Below are positions 28,259 to 38,100 of a stretch of 64,000 nt of DNA, in pieces (within the stretch, counting starts at the first letter, position 1; every line of letters begins with the position of its first letter). This stretch comes from DASRFR01 sp035651455. GTDB taxonomy: Bacteria > Acidobacteriota > Terriglobia > Terriglobales > Acidobacteriaceae. Below the pieces are notes generated by a model that saw only the letters and a list, made by a program, of their open reading frames with translations, was not told the origin of the DNA and did not search any database. The stretch lies in contig DASRFR010000047.1 of the NCBI GenBank assembly GCA_035651455.1, positions 124,001 to 188,000 on the forward strand. Direction: 5' to 3'. A program made the position numbers and the translations under genes.

Positions 28259-28996
28259 ATGGGATTTTTCAGCTACTTGCTCTATCCCTGGGGACTTATC
28301 CTCCAGGGTTTGGCGATCGTCCACTTCATTCGACGACGTCCCGATACGTACTGGATTTTCGTCATCCTCTTTCTCGGACCCTTGGGTGCCATTGTCTATC
28401 TGCTGGTGGAGGCGGCTCCAGACGCGAGCCTGCTGCGGGGATCATTCAAAGCCTTCCCTCGCCGCAAGCGTATCCGCGAATTGGAATTCGCGATCCGCGA
28501 TAATCCTTCGGCCGGCAACTACGAGGAATTGGCCGACCTTTACATGGAGGATGGCAAGTTTGCGAAAGCGCGCGAGTGCTACAACCACGCCATCTCGTCG
28601 CGCACCGATTCACCCGATCCGTTCTACCGCCGCGGTGTGTGTTCGGTTCAACTGGGTGATTTTCCCGCGGCGGTGGCGGACCTTGAGCGCGTAGTAGAAA
28701 AAGATCCCGGCTATGACTTTCATCGCGCCGGAGGCTTGCTGGCTCACGCCTATGCCAATACCGGGCAACAGGAAAAAGCGGAAGACCTGTTTCGGAAGGT
28801 CACGAAGATCTCAACGCTTTCAGAGACCTACTACAATTACGCTTCGCTGCTGGCGTCGGAAGGCCGCAACGCCGAGGCTCGAATATGGGCGCAGCGCATC
28901 CTGGATAAAAAGCCGACCATGCCCGGATACCTTCGCAGGCGGGAGCGGCCGTGGTTCTGGAGGGCGTCCACGCTGCTGAAACGTCTTCCGGCGTAA
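28259..28996 (+). CDS. Membrane-anchored tetratricopeptide repeat protein
   Basis: A 245-residue protein. The N-terminus has two hydrophobic helices with a PLD-nuclease-N-like signature (IVHFIRRRPDTYWIFVILFLGPLGAIVYLLVE). The rest is three to four TPR units (NYEELADLYMEDGKFAKARECY, DPFYRRGVCSVQLGDFPAAV, AGGLLAHAYANTGQQEKAEDL, YYNYASLLASEGRNAEARIW). It probably scaffolds protein contacts at the inner membrane. An AAAGG site precedes ATG 28259. No partner is evident. Confidence 0.85.
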   Translation: MGFFSYLLYPWGLILQGLAIVHFIRRRPDTYWIFVILFLGPLGAIVYLLVEAAPDASLLRGSFKAFPRRKRIRELEFAIRDNPSAGNYEELADLYMEDGKFAKARECYNHAISSRTDSPDPFYRRGVCSVQLGDFPAAVADLERVVEKDPGYDFHRAGGLLAHAYANTGQQEKAEDLFRKVTKISTLSETYYNYASLLASEGRNAEARIWAQRILDKKPTMPGYLRRRERPWFWRASTLLKRLPA

Positions 28997-29071
28997 CAGT
29001 TGGTTGCGCTCTTCCCGCTGCGCGACTCGCCATTATGACCGACTCCTCACGGCTAGGCTAAACTTGCTGCG

Positions 29072-30277
29072 ATGGCACGCATCGCGAACCTCGAATGCAC
29101 CCGGTGTGGTCAGCGCCTCAGCGCCGATCAACCGCAGACCGTCTGTCCAAAAGATGGCGGTGTCCTGTATGTGCGTTACGATCTGCCGGAGCTGAAGAAA
29201 ACAGCCTTCGCATCGCAGGTGGCGCATGGGCCAGCCAGCATGTGGCGTTATGCTGAGGTTCTGCCCGAGGCAGAGCCAGTCTCTTTAGGAGAAGGCTTTA
29301 CTCCCATGTTGCCCAGCCGCGAATTTCCCAACGTCTACATCAAGGACGAGGGAACGAATCCAACGGGATCATTCAAGGCGCGCGGAATGTCGATGGCCAT
29401 CACCATGGCCAAGGCTTATGGGCTTAAGAAACTGGCCGCCCCTTCGGCGGGAAATGCAGGCAGCGCGCTCGCCGCTTACGCAGCTGCCGCCGGCCTCGAA
29501 GCTCACATCTTCATGCCCAAAGACGTCCCCCAGGCCAACCGCGTGGAGTGCGAGAGCTATGGCGCGCGCCTCACACTCGTTGACGGTCTTATAAGCGACT
29601 GCGGACGGATGGTTGCGGAGAAGAAAGAGAAAGAAGGGTGGTTCGATGTCTCGACGCTAAAAGAGCCCTTCCGCGTTGAAGGTAAGAAGACGATGGGCTA
29701 CGAGGTAGCCGAGCAACTCGGATGGCGATTGCCCCAGGGGATCATTTACCCGACGGGCGGCGGAGTAGGTCTTCTGGGAATGTGGAAGGCCTTCGAGGAG
29801 ATGGAACAGTTGGGCTGGATCGGCTCGGAACGGCCGCGGATGGTCTGCGTGCAATCGACAGGCTGCGCGCCGATAGTACAGGCGTGGGAGGAAGGGAAGA
29901 GCGTCTCAGAAATGTGGCCGAACGCCAGCACCATCGCTGCAGGTCTGCGAGTGCCGAAGGCGTATGGCGACTACCTGGTCCTAAAGATCCTGAAGAAGAG
30001 CCGCGGGATCGCGGTTGCCGTCAGCGATGAGGAGATCATGGATGCCCTGCGGAATTGGGCCAAAGTGGAAGGCGTATTTGCCGCACCGGAGGGAGCGGCG
30101 TCGCTAGCCGCGTATCGCAAGCTGCGCGAAAGCGACTTCTTTCGAGCCGAGGACACGGTGGCGCTCTTCAACACAGGCACAGGATTGAAATATCTGGACG
30201 TGATCGAGAGCGCGAAGGCAGGAAAGAAACAAAATCTCACGTCCCGGCACATCGGCGGAATTATCGGACCTTACTAG
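29072..30277 (+). CDS. thrC: Threonine synthase
   Basis: A 401-residue PLP enzyme converting O-phosphohomoserine to threonine. A short N-terminal zinc-ribbon-like part (CTRCGQRL and CPKDGG) precedes the catalytic domain. The PLP lysine is in NPTGSFKARGMSMAI, the phosphate/PLP glycine loop in PTGGGVGLLGMWKA, and SAGNAGSALAAYAA is typical. It resembles the plant-type/archaeal class. It is encoded alone, 75 bp after the TPR gene. Confidence 0.92.
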   Translation: MARIANLECTRCGQRLSADQPQTVCPKDGGVLYVRYDLPELKKTAFASQVAHGPASMWRYAEVLPEAEPVSLGEGFTPMLPSREFPNVYIKDEGTNPTGSFKARGMSMAITMAKAYGLKKLAAPSAGNAGSALAAYAAAAGLEAHIFMPKDVPQANRVECESYGARLTLVDGLISDCGRMVAEKKEKEGWFDVSTLKEPFRVEGKKTMGYEVAEQLGWRLPQGIIYPTGGGVGLLGMWKAFEEMEQLGWIGSERPRMVCVQSTGCAPIVQAWEEGKSVSEMWPNASTIAAGLRVPKAYGDYLVLKILKKSRGIAVAVSDEEIMDALRNWAKVEGVFAAPEGAASLAAYRKLRESDFFRAEDTVALFNTGTGLKYLDVIESAKAGKKQNLTSRHIGGIIGPY

Positions 30278-30399
30278 CATCGTGAGCTGCGACCCACCTC
30301 GGGGCCAGCACTTTATCGAAGTGGCATTTTCGGAAGCCGTGGCTCGCAGCGGGTGCGATGCCGGGAAGCTGCGATTCCCACTACAATGGGCAATTGGCA

Positions 30400-31656
30400 A
30401 TGACTGAACGGCTCTATTATCACGACTCCTTTCTCTACGACTTCGATGGCGAGATCGTGGAAGTCATGCCTCCGTCCGGCGCTGATGGCCGCCACGGTAT
30501 AGTGCTCGATCGCACAGCTTTTTATCCGACCAGCGGTGGCCAGGTGCACGATACCGGCTGGATTATGCCCGAGTCGCAGCCGTCCTCGTCAGAATCGACG
30601 GAAAAACTGCGCGTCTCGGGAGTCATAGACGACGACCGTGGCCGAGTAGTGCATTACATCGAAGCGGAGAGAGCGCCCGAGAAGGGAACACGCGTGCGCG
30701 GGTCCATCGATGGCCGGCGACGCCTGGACCACATGCGGCAGCATTCGGGACAACACGTGCTCTCCGCAGCGTTTGTGCGCCTCTTCAACTTTCCCACGGT
30801 CTCATTCCACATGGGCGAGGAATCCTGCTCGATTGATCTTGATACGCCGGGATTAACTTCCGAACAGGTCATCGCGGCCGAGGGGCTGGCCAATCAGATC
30901 GTGCTCGAAAACCGGCCGGTGGGCATTCGCTTTGTCACCCCAGACGAAGCCAGAAATCTGGAGCTGCGCAAGATACCCCCGGTTGAGAAAGACAAGCTGC
31001 GCCTCATCGATATTTCCGAGTTCGATCTCACCGCCTGTGGCGGAACACACGTCAGCGGCACCGGCCAGATCGGCGCTATTCTGCTGCGAAAGACGGAAAA
31101 GGTAAGGCAAGGCTGGCGCGTGGAGTTCGTCTGTGGCGAACGCGCGGTCGGCAGCGCGCGCCACGATTACGCCGTTCTCACCGAGGCCGCCGGGCTTTTC
31201 TCATCACATATCTGGGATGTGCCCCAGCAAGTCCGCAAGCTTCAAGATGAAACCCGAGCTCTGCGCAAGTTCACGCAAGATCTGCAGGAACAAATCGCCG
31301 ACTTGCAGGCACAGCAGTTGCTGGCCGTAACCCCTGAAAAATCCGGAAGGAAACTGGTGGTGCAAATCTTTGCCGATCGCGACCTGGGCTTCACGAAACT
31401 GCTGGTGCAGCGACTCACGCGCCTTGAGGCCAGGGTAGTCGCGTTGTTAGCCACAACTGCCGATAACCCGGGGCTCGTCTTTGGACAATCGGCCGGCCAG
31501 CCGTTTGATATGGGTGCTCTTATGAAAGAGGCGATGAGCAGGCTCGGAGGCCGTGGCGGAGGGAGCAAGGACCTGGCACAGGGAGGAGCCCCCAACGCCG
31601 ACGGCATCGAGCAAACCGTGAAGGACCTCGCCTCGGGCCTGGATTCCGCAGCTTAG
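30400..31656 (+). CDS. Alanyl-tRNA editing protein with DHHA1 domain (AlaX-type)
   Basis: I start at ATG 30400 (MTERLYYHDS), giving 418 residues. The tRNA-SAD editing domain shows zinc ligands in HMRQHSGQHVLSAAF and CGGTHVSGTGQIG, preceded by AFYPTSGGQVHD. A helical linker and a C-terminal DHHA1 domain (MKEAMSRLGGRGGGSKDLAQGG) follow. It hydrolyses mischarged Ser- or Gly-tRNA(Ala) in trans and corresponds to the C-terminal half of AlaRS without the synthetase core. Confidence 0.9.
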   Translation: MTERLYYHDSFLYDFDGEIVEVMPPSGADGRHGIVLDRTAFYPTSGGQVHDTGWIMPESQPSSSESTEKLRVSGVIDDDRGRVVHYIEAERAPEKGTRVRGSIDGRRRLDHMRQHSGQHVLSAAFVRLFNFPTVSFHMGEESCSIDLDTPGLTSEQVIAAEGLANQIVLENRPVGIRFVTPDEARNLELRKIPPVEKDKLRLIDISEFDLTACGGTHVSGTGQIGAILLRKTEKVRQGWRVEFVCGERAVGSARHDYAVLTEAAGLFSSHIWDVPQQVRKLQDETRALRKFTQDLQEQIADLQAQQLLAVTPEKSGRKLVVQIFADRDLGFTKLLVQRLTRLEARVVALLATTADNPGLVFGQSAGQPFDMGALMKEAMSRLGGRGGGSKDLAQGGAPNADGIEQTVKDLASGLDSAA

Positions 31657-31741
31657 TCGGAAGCGCGCATGCGGCTGCGAGTCGCGCGGAATGGGCCAGC
31701 AAAGCTCGCGAGCAACCGTGCTAGAGTGGGCTCAATAGAAC

Positions 31742-33094
31742 ATGGAACAGCGCGTCATCCTGGTAAATCTGCTGATAAAGCTGGGCGTGGCGGCCGCCCT
31801 GTCCAGCGCGCTCGTTCGCTCGCTCGAGTTCAAGCGTCTGCTTTTCCGTGAAGAGCGATCTCTGAAGCAGCAGGTATACCTGGTGCTCTGGTTCGCGATC
31901 CCGATGATGCTCGCGGTCTGGATCCGCTTCAGCGTCAAGAGCTTTTTTGCCGGCGACCTGTCACTCGAAACCACTGTGTTGCTGGGAGTCCTCGCCGGCC
32001 GCTTTCCGGGAATTCTTTGCGGTGCACTGATCGGCGTTCCCGCATTGCTGCACGGAGAGTGGGTGACGCTGCCGCTCAATATTCTGTCCGGATTCATCGC
32101 CGGTCAACTGCGGGAGCTCGCTCCCGATAAAGAAGAGATCTGGTCGTTTTCCCCTTTCATCGATCTCAGCATTTACCGGTGGGTGCGCCGCAACTTGCCG
32201 AAGCCGCGACTCTTCGACTGGCAAATCATGTTCTTTCTCACCATCGTGGCTTTGCGCTTCATGCACACCGAGCTCTCGCGAGCTCTGCCTCGCTTCACTT
32301 TCAGCCTGGAGAGTCCGAACCCGTGGGTGGAGGTGGCAATCTACGCCACCGCCATCATCGCGATTGGAACCGAATTAAAAATTTTCAATGGCGTCCGTAT
32401 CCAGATAAAGCTGGAAGAACAGGAACGATTGCTGTTGCAGGCGCGGATGGTGGCGCTGCAGAACCAGATCAATCCCCACTTCCTGTTTAACACCCTGAAC
32501 TCGGTATCCTCGCTGGTGCGCTTCGACCCGGATACGGCCCGCGAGTTGATTATCAAGCTGGCCAATATTCTCCGACGCCTGTTGCATAGCAGCGATGCGT
32601 TTGTCGCTCTTCGAGAAGAGCTGGAGTTCATTGACAACTACCTGGACATCGAGGTGGTCCGGTTCGGACGGGACAAGCTGCAAGTGATCAAGGATCTCGA
32701 GCCCTCGTCGCTGGACGTGATGGTCCCCAGCATGTTGCTGCAGCCCTTAGTGGAGAACTCCATCAAACACGGACTCTCGTCGAAGATTGAAGGCGGCAGC
32801 ATCTTCCTGCGCAGCCGGCTTAGCGATTCGCGCCTGATCGTGGAAGTTGAAGATGACGGCGTAGGCATGGGCTCGGCGCAATTGCTTGAGCCGCCAACCG
32901 GGCTAGGCGGCACCGGCATCGGCATGGCTAACGTCGCAGAGCGTCTGAAAGTGCTGTATGGAGATAGGGCCAAGATGACCATCGACAGCCGGCAAGGGAA
33001 GGGGACATTGGTGCGCATTCGTCTCCCAATATTGCCGACCGCCGACGCGGCGGCTACCGCTGTCTATGAAGAGCGCTCCAGCACTCGCCGGTAG
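31742..33094 (+). CDS. LytS-family sensor histidine kinase with 5TM domain
   Basis: A 450-residue membrane kinase. About five to six hydrophobic segments in residues 1-210 form a 5TMR-LYT-like sensor (ETTVLLGVLAGRFPGILCGAL). The His-kinase domain has the phosphorylated His246 in NQINPHFLFNTLNSVSSL, and an ATPase part with MLLQPLVENSIKHG and DDGVGMG. No response regulator is adjacent: the next gene, bshA, is convergent and overlaps by 31 bp. The signal and partner are unknown. Confidence 0.92.
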   Translation: MEQRVILVNLLIKLGVAAALSSALVRSLEFKRLLFREERSLKQQVYLVLWFAIPMMLAVWIRFSVKSFFAGDLSLETTVLLGVLAGRFPGILCGALIGVPALLHGEWVTLPLNILSGFIAGQLRELAPDKEEIWSFSPFIDLSIYRWVRRNLPKPRLFDWQIMFFLTIVALRFMHTELSRALPRFTFSLESPNPWVEVAIYATAIIAIGTELKIFNGVRIQIKLEEQERLLLQARMVALQNQINPHFLFNTLNSVSSLVRFDPDTARELIIKLANILRRLLHSSDAFVALREELEFIDNYLDIEVVRFGRDKLQVIKDLEPSSLDVMVPSMLLQPLVENSIKHGLSSKIEGGSIFLRSRLSDSRLIVEVEDDGVGMGSAQLLEPPTGLGGTGIGMANVAERLKVLYGDRAKMTIDSRQGKGTLVRIRLPILPTADAAATAVYEERSSTRR

Positions 33095-34215
33095 AACTGC
33101 TCGTAATGCGGAATAATCTCGCTCGAGCAAAACCGCGACTCTGCCACGAGGCGTGCCTGTTTGGCCATTTCCGTCAGGCGGTCGTTGTCCTGCAGCAGCT
33201 CAATTGCGTATTTCGCCATCGTATCCACATCCCCTACGTTGGCCAGGTAGCCGTTCTTGCCATGATCGATGAGCTCCGGAATTCCACCGACCCTGGTGGA
33301 GATGGGCACGACCTCGCACGACATGGCTTCCAAAGCGGCCAAGCCGAAGGATTCCAACTCGCTGGGAAGCAGCATCAGGTCGGAAATGGCCAGCTTTTCA
33401 TGCACACGGTCCTGTTTTCCGAGAAACAGCACGTCATTGTGAATGCCCTTTTGCACCGTCAGCCACTCCGCCCGCGAACGGTCGGGCCCGTCGCCAATCA
33501 AAAGCAGCTTTGAGGGGATCACCTTGTGCACACGATCGAAAATCTCCACTACATCGGTGAGCCGCTTGACGGGCCGGAAGTTCGAAAGGTGCACCAGGAT
33601 TCTTTCTCCCGGGCTGGCGTACTCGGCGCGCCGCCGGTCTCTTTCCGGGCCTTCTGCTTCCGGGCGGTAGAGCTGACAATTCACGAAGTTGTAAATCACT
33701 TCAATGTGGTTCTTGATATCGAACTCTTTGAGAGTACGGCTGCGCAAGTATTGGGATATGGAGCTCACGCCGTCACTCTGCTCGATGGAATACCGGGTGA
33801 TGGGTAGATAAGAGCGGTCCAGGCCGACAAGCGTAATGTCGGTTCCGTGCAGTGTAGTAACGAAGGGCAGTTTCCGCTTGCTGCCGCTGGCGGCGAGCAT
33901 CTGCCGGGCCAGCAGCGCGCTGACCGAGTGCGGGATCGCGTAATGCACGTGCAGCAGGTCCAGATCGTAAAGCTCGGCGACCTCCGCCATCCGCGTGGCC
34001 AGGGCGAGGTCGTAGGGCGGATATTCGAACAGCGGATACCGCGAGACCTCCACCTCATGGAAATGGATGTTCGGTTCCGGACCGATCAGGCGGATCGGCT
34101 GCGAATAAGAAATGAAATGTATTTCATGCCCACGCTGGGCCAATTCCAGTCCCAGCTCCGTTGCTACCACTCCACTGCCGCCGTAAGTGGGGTAGCAGGT
34201 TATCCCGATCTTCAT
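33064..34215 (-). CDS. bshA: N-acetyl-alpha-D-glucosaminyl L-malate synthase
   Basis: A 383-residue GT4 glycosyltransferase, starting at ATG 34215 (MKIGITCYPTYGGSGVVATELG), a start very typical of BshA. It joins UDP-GlcNAc and malate, the first step of bacillithiol synthesis. Further support: HVHYAIPHSVSALLAR, HGTDITLVG and the donor-site PSELESFGLAALEAMSC. Neither bshB nor bshC is in the window. The 3' ends of this gene and the kinase overlap by 31 bp. Confidence 0.93.
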   Translation of the reverse strand: MKIGITCYPTYGGSGVVATELGLELAQRGHEIHFISYSQPIRLIGPEPNIHFHEVEVSRYPLFEYPPYDLALATRMAEVAELYDLDLLHVHYAIPHSVSALLARQMLAASGSKRKLPFVTTLHGTDITLVGLDRSYLPITRYSIEQSDGVSSISQYLRSRTLKEFDIKNHIEVIYNFVNCQLYRPEAEGPERDRRRAEYASPGERILVHLSNFRPVKRLTDVVEIFDRVHKVIPSKLLLIGDGPDRSRAEWLTVQKGIHNDVLFLGKQDRVHEKLAISDLMLLPSELESFGLAALEAMSCEVVPISTRVGGIPELIDHGKNGYLANVGDVDTMAKYAIELLQDNDRLTEMAKQARLVAESRFCSSEIIPHYEQFYRRVLERSS

Positions 34216-34408
34216 GTGGTCTCTCCGGCCCAGCCGAACAGCCTTGTCCGATTCGATGGCCCATTCGCAGCGTGGATTCACATTCTGGCTGAGCCATCTG
34301 CAGGATACGCGAAACGCTTATTGCGGTCGGGCGAACGAGCAATTCGGCATTAAGCGGAGTATTCCCGCATCCTGCGGCCCGCAAGCCATTTCGGTATACT
34401 AGAGAGGT

Positions 34409-34939
34409 ATGGCGGTTTTGAAAGATATCGCAGCAATCGCCAAAGGCATGTCGATCACCTTCCGGGAGATGTTTCAGCCCACGGTGGTTGAGAACTATCC
34501 CGATGGGCCCGGTCCCTTGAAGGGAGCGAAGTTCCAGGAGCGGTTCCGGGGAATGCACGTGCTGCAACGGGACGAAAACGGCCTGGAAAAGTGTGTAGCC
34601 TGCTTTCTTTGCGCCGCCGCCTGCCCTTCGAACTGTATCTACATCGAGGCAGCGGAGAATACCGCCGAGCACCGGGTCAGCGGCGCCGAGCGCTATGCGA
34701 AGGTGTACAACATCGACTATAACCGCTGCATTTTCTGCGGTTACTGCGTAGAAGCGTGCCCAACCGATGCGATAACCCACGGTCACGGCTTCGAATTGGC
34801 TACGTTCAATGCCAGCGGGTTGATTTACCGCAAAGAACAGCTATTATCGGCGGCACCGGCTCACTTAGGCGCCAACGAAGTGTTCAACGCCTCGGAAGTC
34901 GCCGGCGGAGCGCCAGCCCTTCCAGGCCCTGGGGAGTAA
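34409..34939 (+). CDS. nuoI: NADH-quinone oxidoreductase subunit I, orphan copy 1
   Basis: A 176-residue 2x[4Fe-4S] ferredoxin-like subunit of complex I. Cys motifs are CVACFLCAAACP and CIFCGYCVEACP, with MSITFREMFQPTVVENYPD typical of NuoI. It carries clusters N6a/N6b in the peripheral arm. No other nuo gene lies nearby, and a strong hairpin terminator follows at 34966-34996, so it is expressed as a single gene. A second NuoI-like gene is at 49438. The AGAGAGGT site upstream is good. Confidence 0.92.
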   Translation: MAVLKDIAAIAKGMSITFREMFQPTVVENYPDGPGPLKGAKFQERFRGMHVLQRDENGLEKCVACFLCAAACPSNCIYIEAAENTAEHRVSGAERYAKVYNIDYNRCIFCGYCVEACPTDAITHGHGFELATFNASGLIYRKEQLLSAAPAHLGANEVFNASEVAGGAPALPGPGE

Positions 34940-34965
34940 AGAGTTCAATAGATCGAAACCATGCG

Positions 34966-34996
34966 AAACGCCGGTCCCCCCAGCGGACCGGCGTTT
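34966..34996 (+). terminator. Perfect 12-bp hairpin after nuoI
   Basis: A 12-bp perfect stem (34966-34977 with 34985-34996) and a 7-nt loop start 26 bp after the nuoI stop. The last stem bases are TTT, but no long T-tract follows, so it may act as a terminator with help or shield the 3' end. It separates nuoI from metH. Confidence 0.65.
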
Positions 34997-35101
34997 GTGC
35001 ATGAGAGCATTTTTGGAGTGTCGGATTCCAGCAACCCCCAGAGATCAGCAGGGGACTTCGAGAATTTGGCAGTTCGAAGATTGTCGAATTCCAAAACTGT
35101 G

Positions 35102-38100
35102 ATGAGTGACTTTCTTAAAGCCGTGCAAGAGCGCGTCGTGATCTACGACGGCGCGATGGGCACGAACATCCACAAGCGCAACCCTACTCTCGACGATTAC
35201 TGGGGCAAGGAGAACTGCAGCGAAGTGCTGGTGCTCAGCCGTCCCGATATCATCCGCGAAATACACGCGGATTTCCTGAAGGTCGGGTGCGACGTGGTTG
35301 AGACCAACACCTTCGGCGGCTCCGGAATTGTGCTTGGGGAGTTTGGGCTGGCCGATCGCGTCCACGAGATTAACGTTGCCGCGGCAAGACTCGCCAAAGA
35401 AGTGGCACAACAGTTCTCGACCAAAGACCGGCCGCGTTTTGTTGCCGGTTCGATGGGGCCCACCACCAAATTGCCTTCGCTCGGTCATATCAACTTCGAA
35501 GGCATGCTGGACTCGTATATTGAACAGGCGCTGGCGCTCATCGAGGGTGGAGTCGACCTGCTGCTGGTGGAGACGTGCCAAGACCTGCTGCAAGCAAAGA
35601 TTGGGGCCATCGCCGCACTGGAAGCAATGCAGAAGGCCGGCAAGCGCCTTCCCTTGACAGTGCAGGTCACGCTGCAGGAATCGGGAACGATGCTTCTGGG
35701 TACGGAGATTGGCGCCGCTCTCACCGCTCTCGAGCCGCTCGACATCGACATCATTGGCTTGAACTGCGCGACCGGCCCCAAGGAGATGAATGACGCGGTC
35801 CGGTATCTGGGCGCGAACTCCACCAAGGATGTATCGGTTTTGCCGAACGCAGGACTGCCGGTAAACGAGGGAGGCGTAGCGGTATTCAAGCTGACCCCCG
35901 AAGAACTGGCGCAGTATCACAAGCATTTCGTCCAGGATTACGGGGTTCGGGTGGTCGGAGGCTGCTGCGGCACCGGGCCCGAGCACCTGAAGGCTGTGGT
36001 GGATGCGGTTTCCGGGGTTGAGCCGGCGAAGCGAGAGGTCAAGGCCACAGCGGCAGCTTCCAGCGCTTACACCATGGTTCCGCTCGATCTCGAGCCAAAG
36101 CCTTTGATCGTGGCCGAGGAAATGAACACCACGACAAGGGTAGAGAACTTCCGCAACCTGGTTCGTGGCAAGAAGTACGATGACATCCTGGCGCTCGCCA
36201 AGAAACTGGTGAACGAGGGCTCGCACATGCTGGACCTGTGCTGTGCCATCGTGGGCGAGGACGAGAAAGGCTATATCAGCTCGATCCTGGAGAGGATCGC
36301 CACGCGCGTGCCCGCTCCCATCCTGGTCGACTCGACCGAGGCGGACGTGGTGGAAGAGGCGCTCAAGCGTATTCCTGGGAAGGCCATTATCAATTCCATC
36401 AACCTGGAAGACGGCGAGAAGCGCACTTCCAAAGTGCTGCCCATGGCTAAGCGCTACGGGGCCGCGGTGATTGCTCTCACCATTGATGAAGAGGGCATGG
36501 CGCTTACGGCGGAGAAAAAGATCGCCATCGCGAAGCGGATCTACGATCTCGCAACGGAGAAGTACGGTGTTCGCCCTGCCGACATCATTTTCGACGCGCT
36601 AACACTGCCGATCTCCACCGGCCAAGAGGAATACCGGAATGCCGGCATCGAGACGTTGAAAGCGGTGAAGGGAATCAAGCACGAGCTGCCCGAGGTGAAG
36701 ACCATCCTGGGCGTGAGCAACATTTCGTTTGGGCTGGATGCCTATCCGCGGCGCGTGCTGAACTCGGTGTTCATGCATGAAGCGGTCGACAATGGCTTGG
36801 ACATGGCGATTGTCAACTACACCAAAATCTATCCGTTGTACAAAATTCCTCAGGAAGAAGTTGAACTTGCGCGCAAGCTGATTTATCGCGATACATCGAA
36901 CGGCGATCCACTGCAGGTCTACATGGCGCATTTTGCCGGAACCAAAGGCAAAGCCCAGGGGTCCACGACGGCGCATGTTGAAACACTGTCCATTGAAGAC
37001 AAGCTGAAGTTTTCCATCATCAACGGCGAGAAATCCGTGGGAGAGGGCGCGCACAAGCAGACGTTGGAACAGTTGCTGGAGCACGCTCTCGAGCAGTACT
37101 CGGCGCTTGATCTGATCAACACCGTGCTGCTCGATGGCATGAAGACGGTCGGCGATCTTTTTGGCGCGCGCAAGATGCAATTGCCTTCCGTGCTGGATTC
37201 CGCCGGCGTCATGAAACAGGCGGTGGCATACCTCGAGCCCAAGATGGAAAAGAAAGCCGGCTCGCAGAAGGGCACCATCGTGCTCGCAACCGTTAAAGGC
37301 GATGTGCACGACATCGGCAAAAATCTAGTCGACATTATCCTCAGCAACAACGGGTACCGGGTGGTTAACCTGGGCATCAAGCAGCCGGGCGACAACATCA
37401 TCAAAGCGGCCCAGGAAAACCGCGCGGACGCTATTGGCCTGAGCGGGCTGCTGGTGAAATCGACCTTGGAAATGAAGTACGTCATCCAGGACCTGGAACG
37501 GCAAAAGCTGGAGTTCCCGGTGATTTGTGGCGGGGCGGCGCTGACCCGGAAGTATGTCGAAGACGATCTTCGGCGGGAATACTCGAATGCCGTGTTTTAC
37601 GCCGACGATGCATTTGCCGGGTTGCACATCATGGAGGATCTGGCCACCGACAACGGAAAACGGTCCGTTCGCCTGCAGGAAGGCAAGACCGTCAAGGAGT
37701 ACGCCAAGGCCGCTGCCGTAGACGAAGAAGCGGGGCCGGTGTTCGCGGAACGCAGCCCGGTGGTGGGCGACGCACCGAATATTCCGTCACCCCCATTCTG
37801 GGGCGTGCGGGTCAAAAAGGATTTCGACCTGCAGGAAGTGTTCCGATACATCAACGAGACTGCCCTTTTCAAGAATCAGTGGCAGTTAAAGACCGCGTCG
37901 CAGGAAGATTACGTACGCCTTGTGGAAGAGAAGTTCCGGCCGATCCTGAAGCAATTAGAAGCGGAAGTCGGCGCCAGCGGGCTGTTCGAACCGAAGGTGG
38001 TCTACGGCTACTTCCCCGCGCAGGGTGAAGGGAATGACGTAATCGTCTACGATCCGGCCGGTATTTCAGGAGCGCATGGCAATGGCCATCAACCCGCAGG

